From M55B112 sp040880545 (lineage in GTDB: Bacteria; Bacteroidota; Bacteroidia; Bacteroidales; GCA-2748055), in contig JBBDIE010000182.1 of the NCBI GenBank assembly GCA_040880545.1, positions 1 to 11,521 on the forward strand: 11,521 bases of DNA, in the 5' to 3' direction. Positions 1 through 7,851 of this stretch are shown piece after piece. Under the pieces are notes generated by a model. It did not search any database. It was given only the letters and a program-made list of their open reading frames with translations, and was not told the DNA's origin. Each line of letters opens with the position of its first letter. Within the stretch, counting starts at the first letter, position 1. Both the position numbers and the translations under genes were made by a program.

Positions 1-78
1 TAATTAGGCTATCATACTGATAATAAATATATTTCATGTTTTTCAGCAGACCCTACATAAACAGATAAAATATACCAG

Positions 79-1170
79 ATGAAAAAGCTTATCACATTTC
101 TCACCGCATGTTTCTTAATCATCAGTGTGGCAGGTGGACAACAACCGGTTAAGATAGCTATCGCAGGATTATCACACTCCCATGTGGTTCCTTTGTTACG
201 GAATTTGGAGCGCAGTGACATTCAGATTGTTGGAATTGCTGAAAGTGATCAAAATCTTGTGAAGCGCTACGCAGAAAGGTTTGGATTCGATATTTCTTTG
301 GTTTTCGGATCACTTGAGGATATGCTGGATGAAACAAAACCTGAGGGTGTCATTACCTTCACTTCCATTCATGATCATCTGGAAGTGGTAGAGGCCTGTG
401 CCCCCAGGGGAATTCATGTGATGGTGGAAAAACCGCTGGCCGTGTCGGTTGCCCATGCTGAAAAGATTTCGAAACTTGCCGGCAAGCATGATATCATGGT
501 CCTGACAAATTATGAAACATCCTGGTACCCTTCAGTTCACCTGGGAAAAAAAATGATCGGGGAAGGTAAACCGGGTGAACTTAGAAAGATCATTGTTTAT
601 GACGGACACACCGGGCCAAGGGAAATAGGTGTGAATGAAGAATTTCTTGACTGGCTGACAGATCCGGTTTTGAACGGAGGTGGGGCAGTGATCGATTTTG
701 GTTGTTATGGTGCGAATCTGATCACATGGATACTGGATGGCCAGAAACCGGTAAGTGTATTTGCGAGCCTGAAACAATATAAGCCAGACGTTTATCCCAA
801 AGTGGATGACGATGCCACCATAATTTTATCCTACCCCGGCATGGAGGGTGTGATCCATGCATCATGGAACTGGCCTTTCAACAGAAAAGATATGCATATA
901 TATGGTTCCACAGGTTATCTGTACCAGGATGATGCAGAAACCATCAGGTACCGGTTCGACCGAAAATCAACGGAGGAGGTAAAAACAGTATCAGCCTCAA
1001 CGATTCCGTATACCGATCCCTTTACATGGTTCGCTGATGTGATTCGGGGCAAGGTAACCGTTGGTCCTGCGGACCTCGCATCACTGGAAAACAATAAAAT
1101 TGTTGTTGAAATACTTGAGGCGGCTAAAGAGAGTGACAGAACAGGAAAAGTTGTTTTTCTTGATAAATGA
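79..1170 (+). CDS. Exported Gfo/Idh/MocA-family oxidoreductase (Sec signal)
   Basis: Predicted NAD(P)-dependent sugar oxidoreductase, 363 aa. Residues 1-20 form a Sec-type signal peptide (MKK, hydrophobic core, then QQP), so a periplasmic or envelope location is likely. The Rossmann start is at about 25-36 (IAIAGLSHSHV). It has the GLxHxH form and not the usual GxGxxG. The family hallmark EKP is at 117-119, with K118 the expected active-site lysine. The C-terminal half has the GGGAVIDFGCYG block (200-211), where D206 and Y210 sit where many relatives have Asp and His. Length fits the family. ATG at 79 is chosen because it gives a complete signal peptide. It converges on the DUF1080 gene with one base between stop codons. 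Only 78 nt of upstream DNA is present, so it may have its own promoter or end an operon from outside the window. The substrate is unknown. The neighbours suggest oxidation or reduction of sugars released from a sulfated glycan. Confidence 0.88.
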   Translation: MKKLITFLTACFLIISVAGGQQPVKIAIAGLSHSHVVPLLRNLERSDIQIVGIAESDQNLVKRYAERFGFDISLVFGSLEDMLDETKPEGVITFTSIHDHLEVVEACAPRGIHVMVEKPLAVSVAHAEKISKLAGKHDIMVLTNYETSWYPSVHLGKKMIGEGKPGELRKIIVYDGHTGPREIGVNEEFLDWLTDPVLNGGGAVIDFGCYGANLITWILDGQKPVSVFASLKQYKPDVYPKVDDDATIILSYPGMEGVIHASWNWPFNRKDMHIYGSTGYLYQDDAETIRYRFDRKSTEEVKTVSASTIPYTDPFTWFADVIRGKVTVGPADLASLENNKIVVEILEAAKESDRTGKVVFLDK

Positions 1171-1171
1171 A

Positions 1172-1861
1172 TTACAACCTCAATATCTTTACGTTCTTAA
1201 ACCATACCTCATGGCCATGATTTTGAAAATCGATATGTCCAAAAGGTGATTTTCCGAAATAGGGATTATTTTTCCATTTAGAGTTGGCAACGGCCTGTTC
1301 CCATTCATCTGAGTATAACTGGCATTGCATCACGATTACTCCATTCACCCAGTGGGTCACCAGGTTTTTGGAGACCCTGATCCGGCCCGAATTCCATTCC
1401 ATGGCTGGATTCACCTTTTTCTCCTTGGAGGTGGCATATACATCATAGAATGAACCTGTTGAATTTTTATCAAATACGCCTGGATCGTCAAAAACCTGGT
1501 ACTCCGGGCCAGTCAGGTAAGGTCTTGTCCATTGTTTACCTTCCCTGGTTCTGTAAATTACCCCACTGTTGCCATTTTCCTCAATTTTCCATTCGAATTT
1601 CAGGTCAAAATCTGCGAATTGCGCTACGGTCATCAGGTCATCGCCCCCCTTCTTGCCATCGCAATAAATCGCATTATCTATCACCTTCCAGGATTTTGGC
1701 TCATCTCCATTATAGGCTTTCCATCCATCAAGACTTTCTCCATCAAACAGGTTTTCCCACCCTGCAGCGAATTCTTCGGGTGTGAGAATGTTCTCTTTTT
1801 CCTGGGATAACACAGCTATGTGAAGTACCAAAAGTGCAGTAAATACAATTGCTTTATTCAT
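1172..1861 (-). CDS. DUF1080 / 3-keto-disaccharide hydrolase-domain protein
   Basis: A 229-aa exported protein made almost entirely of one DUF1080 domain (Pfam name: 3-keto-disaccharide hydrolase), a concanavalin-like beta-sandwich. Residues 1-19 are a signal peptide ending VLS-Q. Family signatures are in order: LFDGESLDGW (38-47), NSGVIYR (98-104), GPEYQVFDD (118-126) and GHEVWFKNVKI (216-226). Members of this family act on 3-keto-glycosides, cleaving the bond after an oxidoreductase has oxidised C3. Whether this one is a hydrolase, a lyase or only a sugar-binding protein cannot be read from sequence. It is the last gene of the leftward operon, 40 nt after the Tat-exported oxidoreductase gene, which would be its natural partner. 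Its 3' end nearly touches the convergent gene at 1170, leaving no room for a separate terminator. Start ATG at 1861 gives a clean signal peptide. Confidence 0.9.
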   Translation of the reverse strand: MNKAIVFTALLVLHIAVLSQEKENILTPEEFAAGWENLFDGESLDGWKAYNGDEPKSWKVIDNAIYCDGKKGGDDLMTVAQFADFDLKFEWKIEENGNSGVIYRTREGKQWTRPYLTGPEYQVFDDPGVFDKNSTGSFYDVYATSKEKKVNPAMEWNSGRIRVSKNLVTHWVNGVIVMQCQLYSDEWEQAVANSKWKNNPYFGKSPFGHIDFQNHGHEVWFKNVKILRL

Positions 1862-1901
1862 ATTATTATAGTTTAATTTGTAGATATTATTTCATTAATG
1901 C

Positions 1902-3359
1902 TTAAAGGGTCCATCCGTTATGATATTCATGCCTGATCCATTCATTGCTCATTTCCAGTGCGTTTTGTTCCTCCCACGATAATGCTTTCCTTTCCACGTT
2001 CCTGGTTACTATATCACTTGAAAAAGGAGACAATTTCGCTGTCCTGATCTTTTCAGAATCACCGATATTGGTCACTTTCATGTTCTCGTTGTCCCACAAC
2101 AAAGTTTTTTGAAGCGATTGCAACCTGACCGCCAGGTTACCCATCACTACCATTTCGTTAAATGGACCTGCATATCCGAAATTGGATGCCGGTGTACCAC
2201 CGTTCTTACAGCATTCCACGAAATGCATTTCATGCCTTCCGCCTCCAAGCTGATGATCAGGTATCCTTCCAAGATCCACTTTCGTTTGCGGTTGAAACTC
2301 CTCTCCATTTTTATACGTCTTCCAGTTGGCACCATAGCTTTCGGCTATCAAAGTACCCTCTGAGCCGACGAACATGAATCCCCCGCCCGGCTTCATCGGT
2401 GCATCATTCGGGAGGTCATAGGGGCGGGCAGGCATCAGGCCTCCATCATACCAGGTCATTTCCAATTCAGGTAAGGCCAGGTAAGGTAAGTTATCCCTGG
2501 CCGGAAACTTGTAACTTACTTTGGAGGCTACCGGGGCACTTTCAGTATTTACCAGTGATGAACTGGCCTGGAATGCATACGGTTGTCCAAGTTGTAGGGC
2601 ATAATTCGGAACATCAAGCAGGTGGCATCCCATATCCCCCAGTGCGCCCGTTCCAAAATCCCACCATCCGCGCCATATCCATGGATGATATTCCGGATTA
2701 TATCCGCGCATTTTTGCCGGTCCTATAAATAAATCCCAGTCCAGCGTACGTGGAATTTTTACTACCTTATCAGGTTTTGGCATTCCCTGCCGCCAGATGG
2801 GCCTGTTTGTCCAAACATGTACCTCCCTGATGGTTCCCAGGCAACCACTCTGAACTACTTCGGCAACCTCATATACAGTGTCACTGGAGTGCCCTTCATT
2901 ACCCATCTGGGTGACTGTACCCGCTTCATTCGCCAGCTTCGTGAGATACCGTGACTCCCATACAGAATGCGTCAGGGGTTTTTGAAGATAAACATGTTTA
3001 CCAAGTTCCAGCGCCGCTGCTGCCGTATGCGTATGCGTGTGGTCAGGTGTAGCAATCACCACGGCATCAATATCTTTCTGTTCATCGAACATCTTTCGGA
3101 AATCCTGGTACCTTTTAGCAGCGGGATACGCTTCGAAAACCGGTTTGGCATAGTCAAAGTCAACATCGCATAAGGCCGTGATATTTTGACCAACCATGTT
3201 TTTCAGGTTAACTTTTCCTTTTCCGCCGATACCTATTCCGGCTATATTCAAACGGTCACTGGGAGGAATATGCCCCATTCCCGAAACTGCAAAACTTGGA
3301 ATGACCGTCAGGGCCAGTCCGCTGGCTGCGGTGTTCTTAACAAAATTTCTTCGGTTCAT
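1902..3359 (-). CDS. Tat-exported Gfo/Idh/MocA-family oxidoreductase
   Basis: A 485-aa NAD(P)-dependent oxidoreductase of the large Tat-exported Bacteroidetes/Planctomycetes type. Residues 1-28 are a twin-arginine signal (MNRRNFVKN, then a weak hydrophobic stretch), implying that it folds with its cofactor in the cytoplasm before export, as known for Zymomonas glucose-fructose oxidoreductase. The Rossmann glycine loop is GIGIGGKG (41-48). ATPDHTH (103-109) follows. The EKP hallmark appears as QKP (126-128), a common variant in this subfamily that keeps the lysine (K127). The catalytic block GDMGCHLLD (241-249) keeps D242, H246 and D249. The C-terminal ~230 residues match the extended domain of this subfamily. 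It lies in the leftward operon, 53 nt after the sulfatase and 40 nt before the DUF1080 gene. The likely role is oxidising a sugar ring carbon of a glycan fragment for the DUF1080 partner (inference). The substrate is unknown. Confidence 0.92.
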   Translation of the reverse strand: MNRRNFVKNTAASGLALTVIPSFAVSGMGHIPPSDRLNIAGIGIGGKGKVNLKNMVGQNITALCDVDFDYAKPVFEAYPAAKRYQDFRKMFDEQKDIDAVVIATPDHTHTHTAAAALELGKHVYLQKPLTHSVWESRYLTKLANEAGTVTQMGNEGHSSDTVYEVAEVVQSGCLGTIREVHVWTNRPIWRQGMPKPDKVVKIPRTLDWDLFIGPAKMRGYNPEYHPWIWRGWWDFGTGALGDMGCHLLDVPNYALQLGQPYAFQASSSLVNTESAPVASKVSYKFPARDNLPYLALPELEMTWYDGGLMPARPYDLPNDAPMKPGGGFMFVGSEGTLIAESYGANWKTYKNGEEFQPQTKVDLGRIPDHQLGGGRHEMHFVECCKNGGTPASNFGYAGPFNEMVVMGNLAVRLQSLQKTLLWDNENMKVTNIGDSEKIRTAKLSPFSSDIVTRNVERKALSWEEQNALEMSNEWIRHEYHNGWTL

Positions 3360-3412
3360 GTGTTAATAGTTTAATGGTTAGTTTCTGGTTTAAAAGCAAA
3401 TCAATACTTACC

Positions 3413-4930
3413 CTATAATACTTCATCCTCTTCCAAAGGTCGCTCGCCTTCGAAGGGGCCCCATTTGATTCGATCATCAGAAAATCTTGCTTTATTGTAT
3501 TCTTTCTCATCGTAATCCGGATTCATCTTCGGAATTCTTGCTCCAACTGCTTCTAAATAGCTCATCATCTGATTATACAGCTTCTGATGAACTCCCGGGT
3601 ATTCCTTTGCAATATTCTTAACTTCCCCTTCGTCTTCTGCCAGATCAAATAGCATCGGAACATCAGGCGCCTCATAAAAGTGAATTACTTTTTTTGTCCC
3701 TGATACAATTACAGAGGTAGGCATTGAATTGCGGTAATGCGGATAATGAAAATAGAGGTTACGTTCACTGAATTTTTTACTTACTTTCTTACCAGCCATT
3801 AAACCTGCCAGGCTCTCACCATCGATATCTTTCAGTTCTTTGGGCTTGCCCCCTGCCCATTCAACAAAAGTAGGCAGGAAATCAAAGTTAACTACATTTT
3901 CATTACATACAGATCCCGGTTCAATTCCCGGACCTTTTGCAAACATCGAAACACGAATTCCTCCTTGCCACACCCACCATTTACCACTATGCAAAGGCTG
4001 TGTTCGTCCAAGAGCCGAATAAAAGAAATGTCGATACCCGTTATCCGCAGCAATAACAACATAGGTATTATCTTCAATGCCAAGTTCTTTTATTTTATCC
4101 AATACAGCCCCAATCCGGCCATCCAGGTCCTCCCCCATTCCAAGCCAGGAAGCCGGGTCCCTGTGTGTTCTGTTGATTGTCTCAGCAGTTGCTCCAACCT
4201 TCTTATAATAAGCCTGGATCTCGGGTGCTTTTGTATATTTTTCACGTGTTTCAGGCAGACATTCAAGACCATTATGCATGGCATAATGTGAAAGCTGCAG
4301 GTAAAAAGGCTTCCTGGCCTTAACCTGATCCTCCATAAATTCAATGCCTTTTTTTGTAACACTGAACATCAGCTTAGGGTCATCAGCTATCCTTGAATTC
4401 CCCTCTTTGTTGGTAGTTGGACCATCGTTTGCAATGTAACCCTCATCATCCGGATGACCTCTCATATGCCATTTCCCAAAATGAGCCGAAGCATAACCTA
4501 ATGGTTTTAAGGACTCAGGAATCGTAACCGCATCTTCATCTATAGTCATATCCGACACACATGGAATTACCGGAAACTTACTGTAGTCAGGATCTAAATC
4601 ATAATAGTCCGAATCACCACTGTTCATATAAACCGTAAATCCATTTCGGGGAGAAGATTGTCCGGTTTGCAAGGCTACCCTGGACGGTGAACATTGTGGG
4701 GCCGCGGAATAAGCATTCCTGAATTTCATCCCCTCGTTCGCAAATTTTTCAAGGTTTGGCATTTGCAGAAGAGGCATCATTGAATTGGCCATAGACTCAT
4801 CCATTTTTATCGGCGTTCCTGCCCATGCCCAGTCGTCGATAAAAATCATTACAATATTTGGTTTTTCCTGTGCCCTGATTGATGCAGCCAGGATGAAACC
4901 AAAAACAAGTGTACTAAATCCTTTTCTCAT
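3413..4930 (-). CDS. Secreted sulfatase, arylsulfatase/S1 type
   Basis: Formylglycine-dependent sulfatase (505 aa) predicted to hydrolyse sulfate esters on a glycan in the periplasm. Residues 1-20 are a Sec signal peptide ending IRA-Q. The N-terminal metal ligands are D32-D33. The maturation motif is C80-S-P-S-R84, where C80 would be converted to formylglycine, probably by a radical-SAM maturase encoded elsewhere. Further active-site elements are GKWH (152-155, K153 and H155), H216 in LSHYAMH, D296-N297 and K317 (HSGKWW). All core catalytic residues appear present. The reading frame also allows a TTG start 30 nt upstream (4960), but this adds ten charged or polar residues before the signal peptide, so ATG at 4930 is preferred. 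It is second in the leftward operon, 41 nt after the GH71/99-like gene. The exact sulfatase subfamily and the sulfate position it removes cannot be assigned by eye. Confidence 0.93.
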   Translation of the reverse strand: MRKGFSTLVFGFILAASIRAQEKPNIVMIFIDDWAWAGTPIKMDESMANSMMPLLQMPNLEKFANEGMKFRNAYSAAPQCSPSRVALQTGQSSPRNGFTVYMNSGDSDYYDLDPDYSKFPVIPCVSDMTIDEDAVTIPESLKPLGYASAHFGKWHMRGHPDDEGYIANDGPTTNKEGNSRIADDPKLMFSVTKKGIEFMEDQVKARKPFYLQLSHYAMHNGLECLPETREKYTKAPEIQAYYKKVGATAETINRTHRDPASWLGMGEDLDGRIGAVLDKIKELGIEDNTYVVIAADNGYRHFFYSALGRTQPLHSGKWWVWQGGIRVSMFAKGPGIEPGSVCNENVVNFDFLPTFVEWAGGKPKELKDIDGESLAGLMAGKKVSKKFSERNLYFHYPHYRNSMPTSVIVSGTKKVIHFYEAPDVPMLFDLAEDEGEVKNIAKEYPGVHQKLYNQMMSYLEAVGARIPKMNPDYDEKEYNKARFSDDRIKWGPFEGERPLEEDEVL

Positions 4931-4971
4931 TATCTTGTGTGTTAGTTTGTCATTTCCCAATCATAGTTTAC

Positions 4972-7683
4972 CTAATTTTTAATAATTGTACCCCGTAACC
5001 TTTCATTCTCACTTCCGCGAATTTCATAAAGATAAGTTCCTTTTTTTTGATCAGAAAGGTCAATGAAAAGCTCCTCCGAAAAATTGATGTTTTCGTCTTT
5101 ATAAATTTCCTTACCCGAAATATCAACAATCTCCAAAGAAACAACCTTCACCTCCTGAACTGAAATTCTAACGACTCCGTCCGTAGGGTTCGGATATATG
5201 TTAACACCATTTCCGTTATGATTACTGTTAATTCCAACAGGACAGTCGGGATTTGCCCAAACAAAAAACAACTGGTCTGTGACCTGGCAATCATTGACAA
5301 CGTCACTGTATGATACATAGTATTTACCATACAACCCGCTGGTCATTTCATCAGCGATCCGTACACTTCTTCCTGTTGCATTAAAATCTTTGTCACTTGT
5401 CCATGACCAGTTCCAGCTATCCTCAGCCGGTTCAGCATAAATGTCAAGGGAATGCCCCATACAGCCGTACACTGCATTAACCTCGAACTTTTCAAATGCT
5501 CCTTCATCAACCGAGTAATACAAAGTTACGGGAATCATATTGTCCCCGATGGTAAATGTCTCCATNNNNNNNNNNNNNNNNNNNNNNNNNNNNNNNNNNN
5601 NNNNNNNNNNNNNNNNNNNNNNNNNNNNNNNNNNNNNNNNNNNNNNNNNNNNNNNNNNNNNNNNNGCATCGGGATAAAAATCAAAGATGGTATGGGTTCC
5701 CAGGTCCGTTGGAAAGCTGCCGTCCATCCTGCGTACCCAGACATCATAGGCCCCGCTGGCCAGGCTGCCTGATTCCAGGGTTGTTGATCCTGCCGGTGTA
5801 GTATACGGGTAAGTATTTCCGCCATCTATACTGAATTGTAGAATCGAATCAGCATGGACCTCAGGATAGCTGAATGTTAATTTACCTTGTGTTGTTCCAC
5901 ATTTGGTCGACTGTACAACTACGCTGAAGTTGTCTATCCCATCGGAAGGTGTTCCCAGGGTTGGTGTATTTTCAATGGTTCCTTTTACAACCCTGGTCAA
6001 TTTTTTTGCAATACGCAGGTACCAGTCACTGGGCAGGTTGTGACCATCTGCGTCCAGTGTCAGCCAATAGCCCTGGTCGGGAACATCATCCAGGGTTTCT
6101 GTAACTTTATACATGGCAGTGGCCTCATCAACCTCATCAAACATGGCGATATATACACTCTTTGCATTGGCACTGACAGCCCTCGTTGCCTGGGTCCAGA
6201 TGAATTCTCCGCCTTGCCTGGGAATCTGATTTTTCTGCCATGTTCCTTCCCCTTTCAGATTATACCACGAAAATCCGGGCCAGACAACCGGCAGGAAGTC
6301 GATATTTCGCTGATCACACCAATCCTGGCCCGGTTTCAGGTAGCTTTCAACAAAGTTGCTGTTACTGCTTGCATTGTTATATCTCCCTACGGTCCACGGA
6401 CTGATCACATCCACTTTACTAAGCGATGAGGCCCAGGCTCCCCTGTTGAAGAAATCGTGATTTGTTCCCAGCATAATCGTTGCCCTGTATCGCTCTTCGG
6501 GACTGTTCTGAAAAAAGTCTATGGCCTGTTCCAGATCTTCAACCGGCAAATCATCTCTTACTGTAAATCCCCAGAGCGACACGAGAGGTTTTCCCCTGTG
6601 CCACAAATAATTCGGACTTTCCGTAATCTTCAGGTCATCCACTAGATGCTTCCAGTCTTCGATCAGTTGATCAATATTTCCGGTTCCCAATCCTGACAAG
6701 TCATACATATTTACAAATGCCCGGCCGTACCGTTCACAACCCATCATCACATTCACTGTTACCGTATCTCTGACAGCTTTTAAATTGGTACTACGCAGGG
6801 AAGTGTTAAATCGTTGTAGGAATACCCCGTCAAGATCATAATCCCTTAACCATTTCATATGCCTCATCACCGTTTTCCGGTTATATGCCGAATAGATCCT
6901 TGCCGGACGCCCATCCGCAAAAGTAAGTCCGGTCATATACTTCTCATCAGCTTCATGCTCTTCCATATCAGGATACATTTCAACCTGTAGTGTATTTGCG
7001 TCCTGCATGGTTCCCCAATGTCGCCATTGCGCCAGTTCAGAACCATCGTCCGGATGTGAGAACCAGCCCTGGTAGCCAAACATCACTTTGCCGTCAAGTG
7101 TTGTAAATTCAGGATCTTGTATATCAAGCGGATCATTACTTACAGGCATCGGGTCCTGGATCGATGAAAACCTCAGGTCATCCAGCCTGGCAATGATCTG
7201 CCCGGACAGCCCCTGGAATATCCTGAAAAAATTTATAGCCTCCAGGTCAGGCAATCCGGTTTTATTTGCTTCAGACAAAGCCAATTGTACGTAGTTCCAT
7301 CCATTCGTGAGCCCCAGAGAGCTGATGGACCAGGAATATTCGTCCAGGTCAGGAACCCCCGATGAGGTAAGTTCCACCTGCCCATCACCGTCAAACTTAC
7401 TAACATCGGAAACATAGAGCCAGAAATTAAACCAACCTGTTTCATCGATCCCGGTATTTGTCCGGGAAAACTTCTTTTTAAACCAGTCGATACCGCTTCC
7501 CGAGAAATCGATAGAAGCCGCGCCTTCTTTTTTGTCAAAAGTGTTTACTGTAATGTTATTGGATCCTTCCCAGAGATTACTCACATCACACCGTTGCAGC
7601 ACCACCTGAGCCCGTAGTGACCCGGCTAAAAAAACAGGCAGCAAAAACAGTGTAACCAGAGCGATGTTAATTCTTTTCTTCAT
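4972..7683 (-). CDS. GH71/99-like glycosidase with T9SS sorting domain (contains assembly gap)
   Basis: Large secreted protein, about 903 codons if the 100-N gap is counted literally. Layout: signal peptide 1-26; a beta-sandwich, carbohydrate-binding-like domain about 28-173; a GH71/99-like catalytic region about 190-565, with MFGYQGWFSHPDDG (201-214), WRHWG (220-224), DGVFLQRF (285-292) and a VYIAMFDEVDEAT block; Ig- or SprB-like segments about 585-820; and a T9SS type A C-terminal sorting domain from about 825 (IYPNPTDG, ending in TIIKN). E517 and E520 in DEVDE have the same E-x-x-E spacing as the catalytic pair of GH99 endo-mannosidases (NEWHE), which suggests a retaining endo-acting enzyme. 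The T9SS domain predicts surface anchoring or release. It is the first gene of the leftward operon, starting at ATG 7683. The gap (about residues 673-706) hides part of the linker region, so true length is unknown. The substrate could be an alpha-mannan-like polymer, but this subfamily is poorly characterised. Confidence 0.85.
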   Translation of the reverse strand: MKKRINIALVTLFLLPVFLAGSLRAQVVLQRCDVSNLWEGSNNITVNTFDKKEGAASIDFSGSGIDWFKKKFSRTNTGIDETGWFNFWLYVSDVSKFDGDGQVELTSSGVPDLDEYSWSISSLGLTNGWNYVQLALSEANKTGLPDLEAINFFRIFQGLSGQIIARLDDLRFSSIQDPMPVSNDPLDIQDPEFTTLDGKVMFGYQGWFSHPDDGSELAQWRHWGTMQDANTLQVEMYPDMEEHEADEKYMTGLTFADGRPARIYSAYNRKTVMRHMKWLRDYDLDGVFLQRFNTSLRSTNLKAVRDTVTVNVMMGCERYGRAFVNMYDLSGLGTGNIDQLIEDWKHLVDDLKITESPNYLWHRGKPLVSLWGFTVRDDLPVEDLEQAIDFFQNSPEERYRATIMLGTNHDFFNRGAWASSLSKVDVISPWTVGRYNNASSNSNFVESYLKPGQDWCDQRNIDFLPVVWPGFSWYNLKGEGTWQKNQIPRQGGEFIWTQATRAVSANAKSVYIAMFDEVDEATAMYKVTETLDDVPDQGYWLTLDADGHNLPSDWYLRIAKKLTRVVKGTIENTPTLGTPSDGIDNFSVVVQSTKCGTTQGKLTFSYPEVHADSILQFSIDGGNTYPYTTPAGSTTLESGSLASGAYDVWVRRMDGSFPTDLGTHTIFDFYPDXXXXXXXXXXXXXXXXXXXXXXXXXXXXXXXXXXMETFTIGDNMIPVTLYYSVDEGAFEKFEVNAVYGCMGHSLDIYAEPAEDSWNWSWTSDKDFNATGRSVRIADEMTSGLYGKYYVSYSDVVNDCQVTDQLFFVWANPDCPVGINSNHNGNGVNIYPNPTDGVVRISVQEVKVVSLEIVDISGKEIYKDENINFSEELFIDLSDQKKGTYLYEIRGSENERLRGTIIKN
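5566..5665. other. 100-N assembly gap inside the GH71/99-like gene
   Basis: Exactly 100 undetermined bases, a length commonly used for scaffold gaps of unknown size. The coding frame happens to continue across it, but this does not show that the true length is 100. The flanks encode Ig- or SprB-like beta-sandwich sequence C-terminal to the catalytic domain. That is the type of region where internal repeats break short-read assemblies. Confidence 0.97.
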
Positions 7684-7732
7684 ATTATGATTGGTTTAAT
7701 TTGATAAGTCCTGACCTATAATGATCATATCT

Positions 7733-7740
7733 CCAAAATA
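7733..7740 (-). promoter_or_regulatory. Weak candidate -7 element for the leftward operon
   Basis: Read on the minus strand this is TATTTTGG, one mismatch from the Bacteroidetes -7 consensus TAnnTTTG, and 49 nt before the ATG at 7683. The palindrome at 7750-7768 lies 9 nt further upstream, where it would overlap the -33 region. No clear -33 TTTG is seen. This is a pattern match only. Confidence 0.25.
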
Positions 7741-7749
7741 GCATTCTTA

Positions 7750-7768
7750 CATTAACAGAGGATTAATA
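7750..7768. repeat. Palindromic operator candidate, site A
   Basis: CATTAAC-AGAGG-ATTAATA: two 7-nt arms around a 5-nt spacer. Each arm differs by one base from the perfect palindrome at 7805-7823. It lies 67 nt before the start codon of the leftward operon and may act on that promoter, or cooperate with site B 55 bp away (about five helical turns). Confidence 0.5.
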
Positions 7769-7804
7769 AAGATTTAACCAGATGTGAATAAAACTTGTTT
7801 CTGT

Positions 7805-7823
7805 CATTAATCCTTTATTAATG
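7805..7823. repeat. Palindromic operator candidate, site B
   Basis: CATTAAT-CCTTT-ATTAATG: a perfect 7-nt inverted repeat around a 5-nt spacer. It ends exactly 20 nt before the -7-like element of the rightward sulfatase gene. Its centre would fall near -43 relative to a start site just after that element, a position typical of transcription activators. The lack of a clear -33 TTTG agrees with activator dependence (inference). Confidence 0.6.
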
Positions 7824-7843
7824 GATCATTATGCCGAAAACAA

Positions 7844-7851
7844 CATATTTG
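7844..7851 (+). promoter_or_regulatory. Candidate -7 element for the rightward sulfatase
   Basis: CATATTTG matches the Bacteroidetes -7 consensus TAnnTTTG at all but the first fixed base. It lies 29 nt before the ATG at 7881, giving a short leader, and 20 nt downstream of palindrome site B. No convincing -33 element is visible. Confidence 0.4.

Noticed and set aside
1168..1174. Possible bidirectional terminator or overlap at the convergent gene ends
   Set aside because: The stop codons are one base apart. No GC-rich hairpin followed by T-runs is visible around them, so nothing beyond tight convergence can be claimed.
3361..3377. TTAAT...TTAATG pattern before the Tat oxidoreductase gene as another operator copy
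   Set aside because: The arms are only 2 nt apart, where 5 nt is expected, and the pattern reads better as short direct repeats in AT-rich DNA.
4931..4960. TTG start extending the leftward sulfatase by ten residues
   Set aside because: The extension places polar, charged residues (GNDKLTHKI) ahead of a complete signal peptide that begins at ATG 4930. A TTG start is also less likely than ATG here.
5887..6429. 180-codon open frame on the plus strand inside the GH71/99-like gene
   Set aside because: It is antisense to a well-supported coding region, has no signal or recognisable domain, and has an unusual composition rich in Cys, Pro and Phe, typical of a shadow frame.
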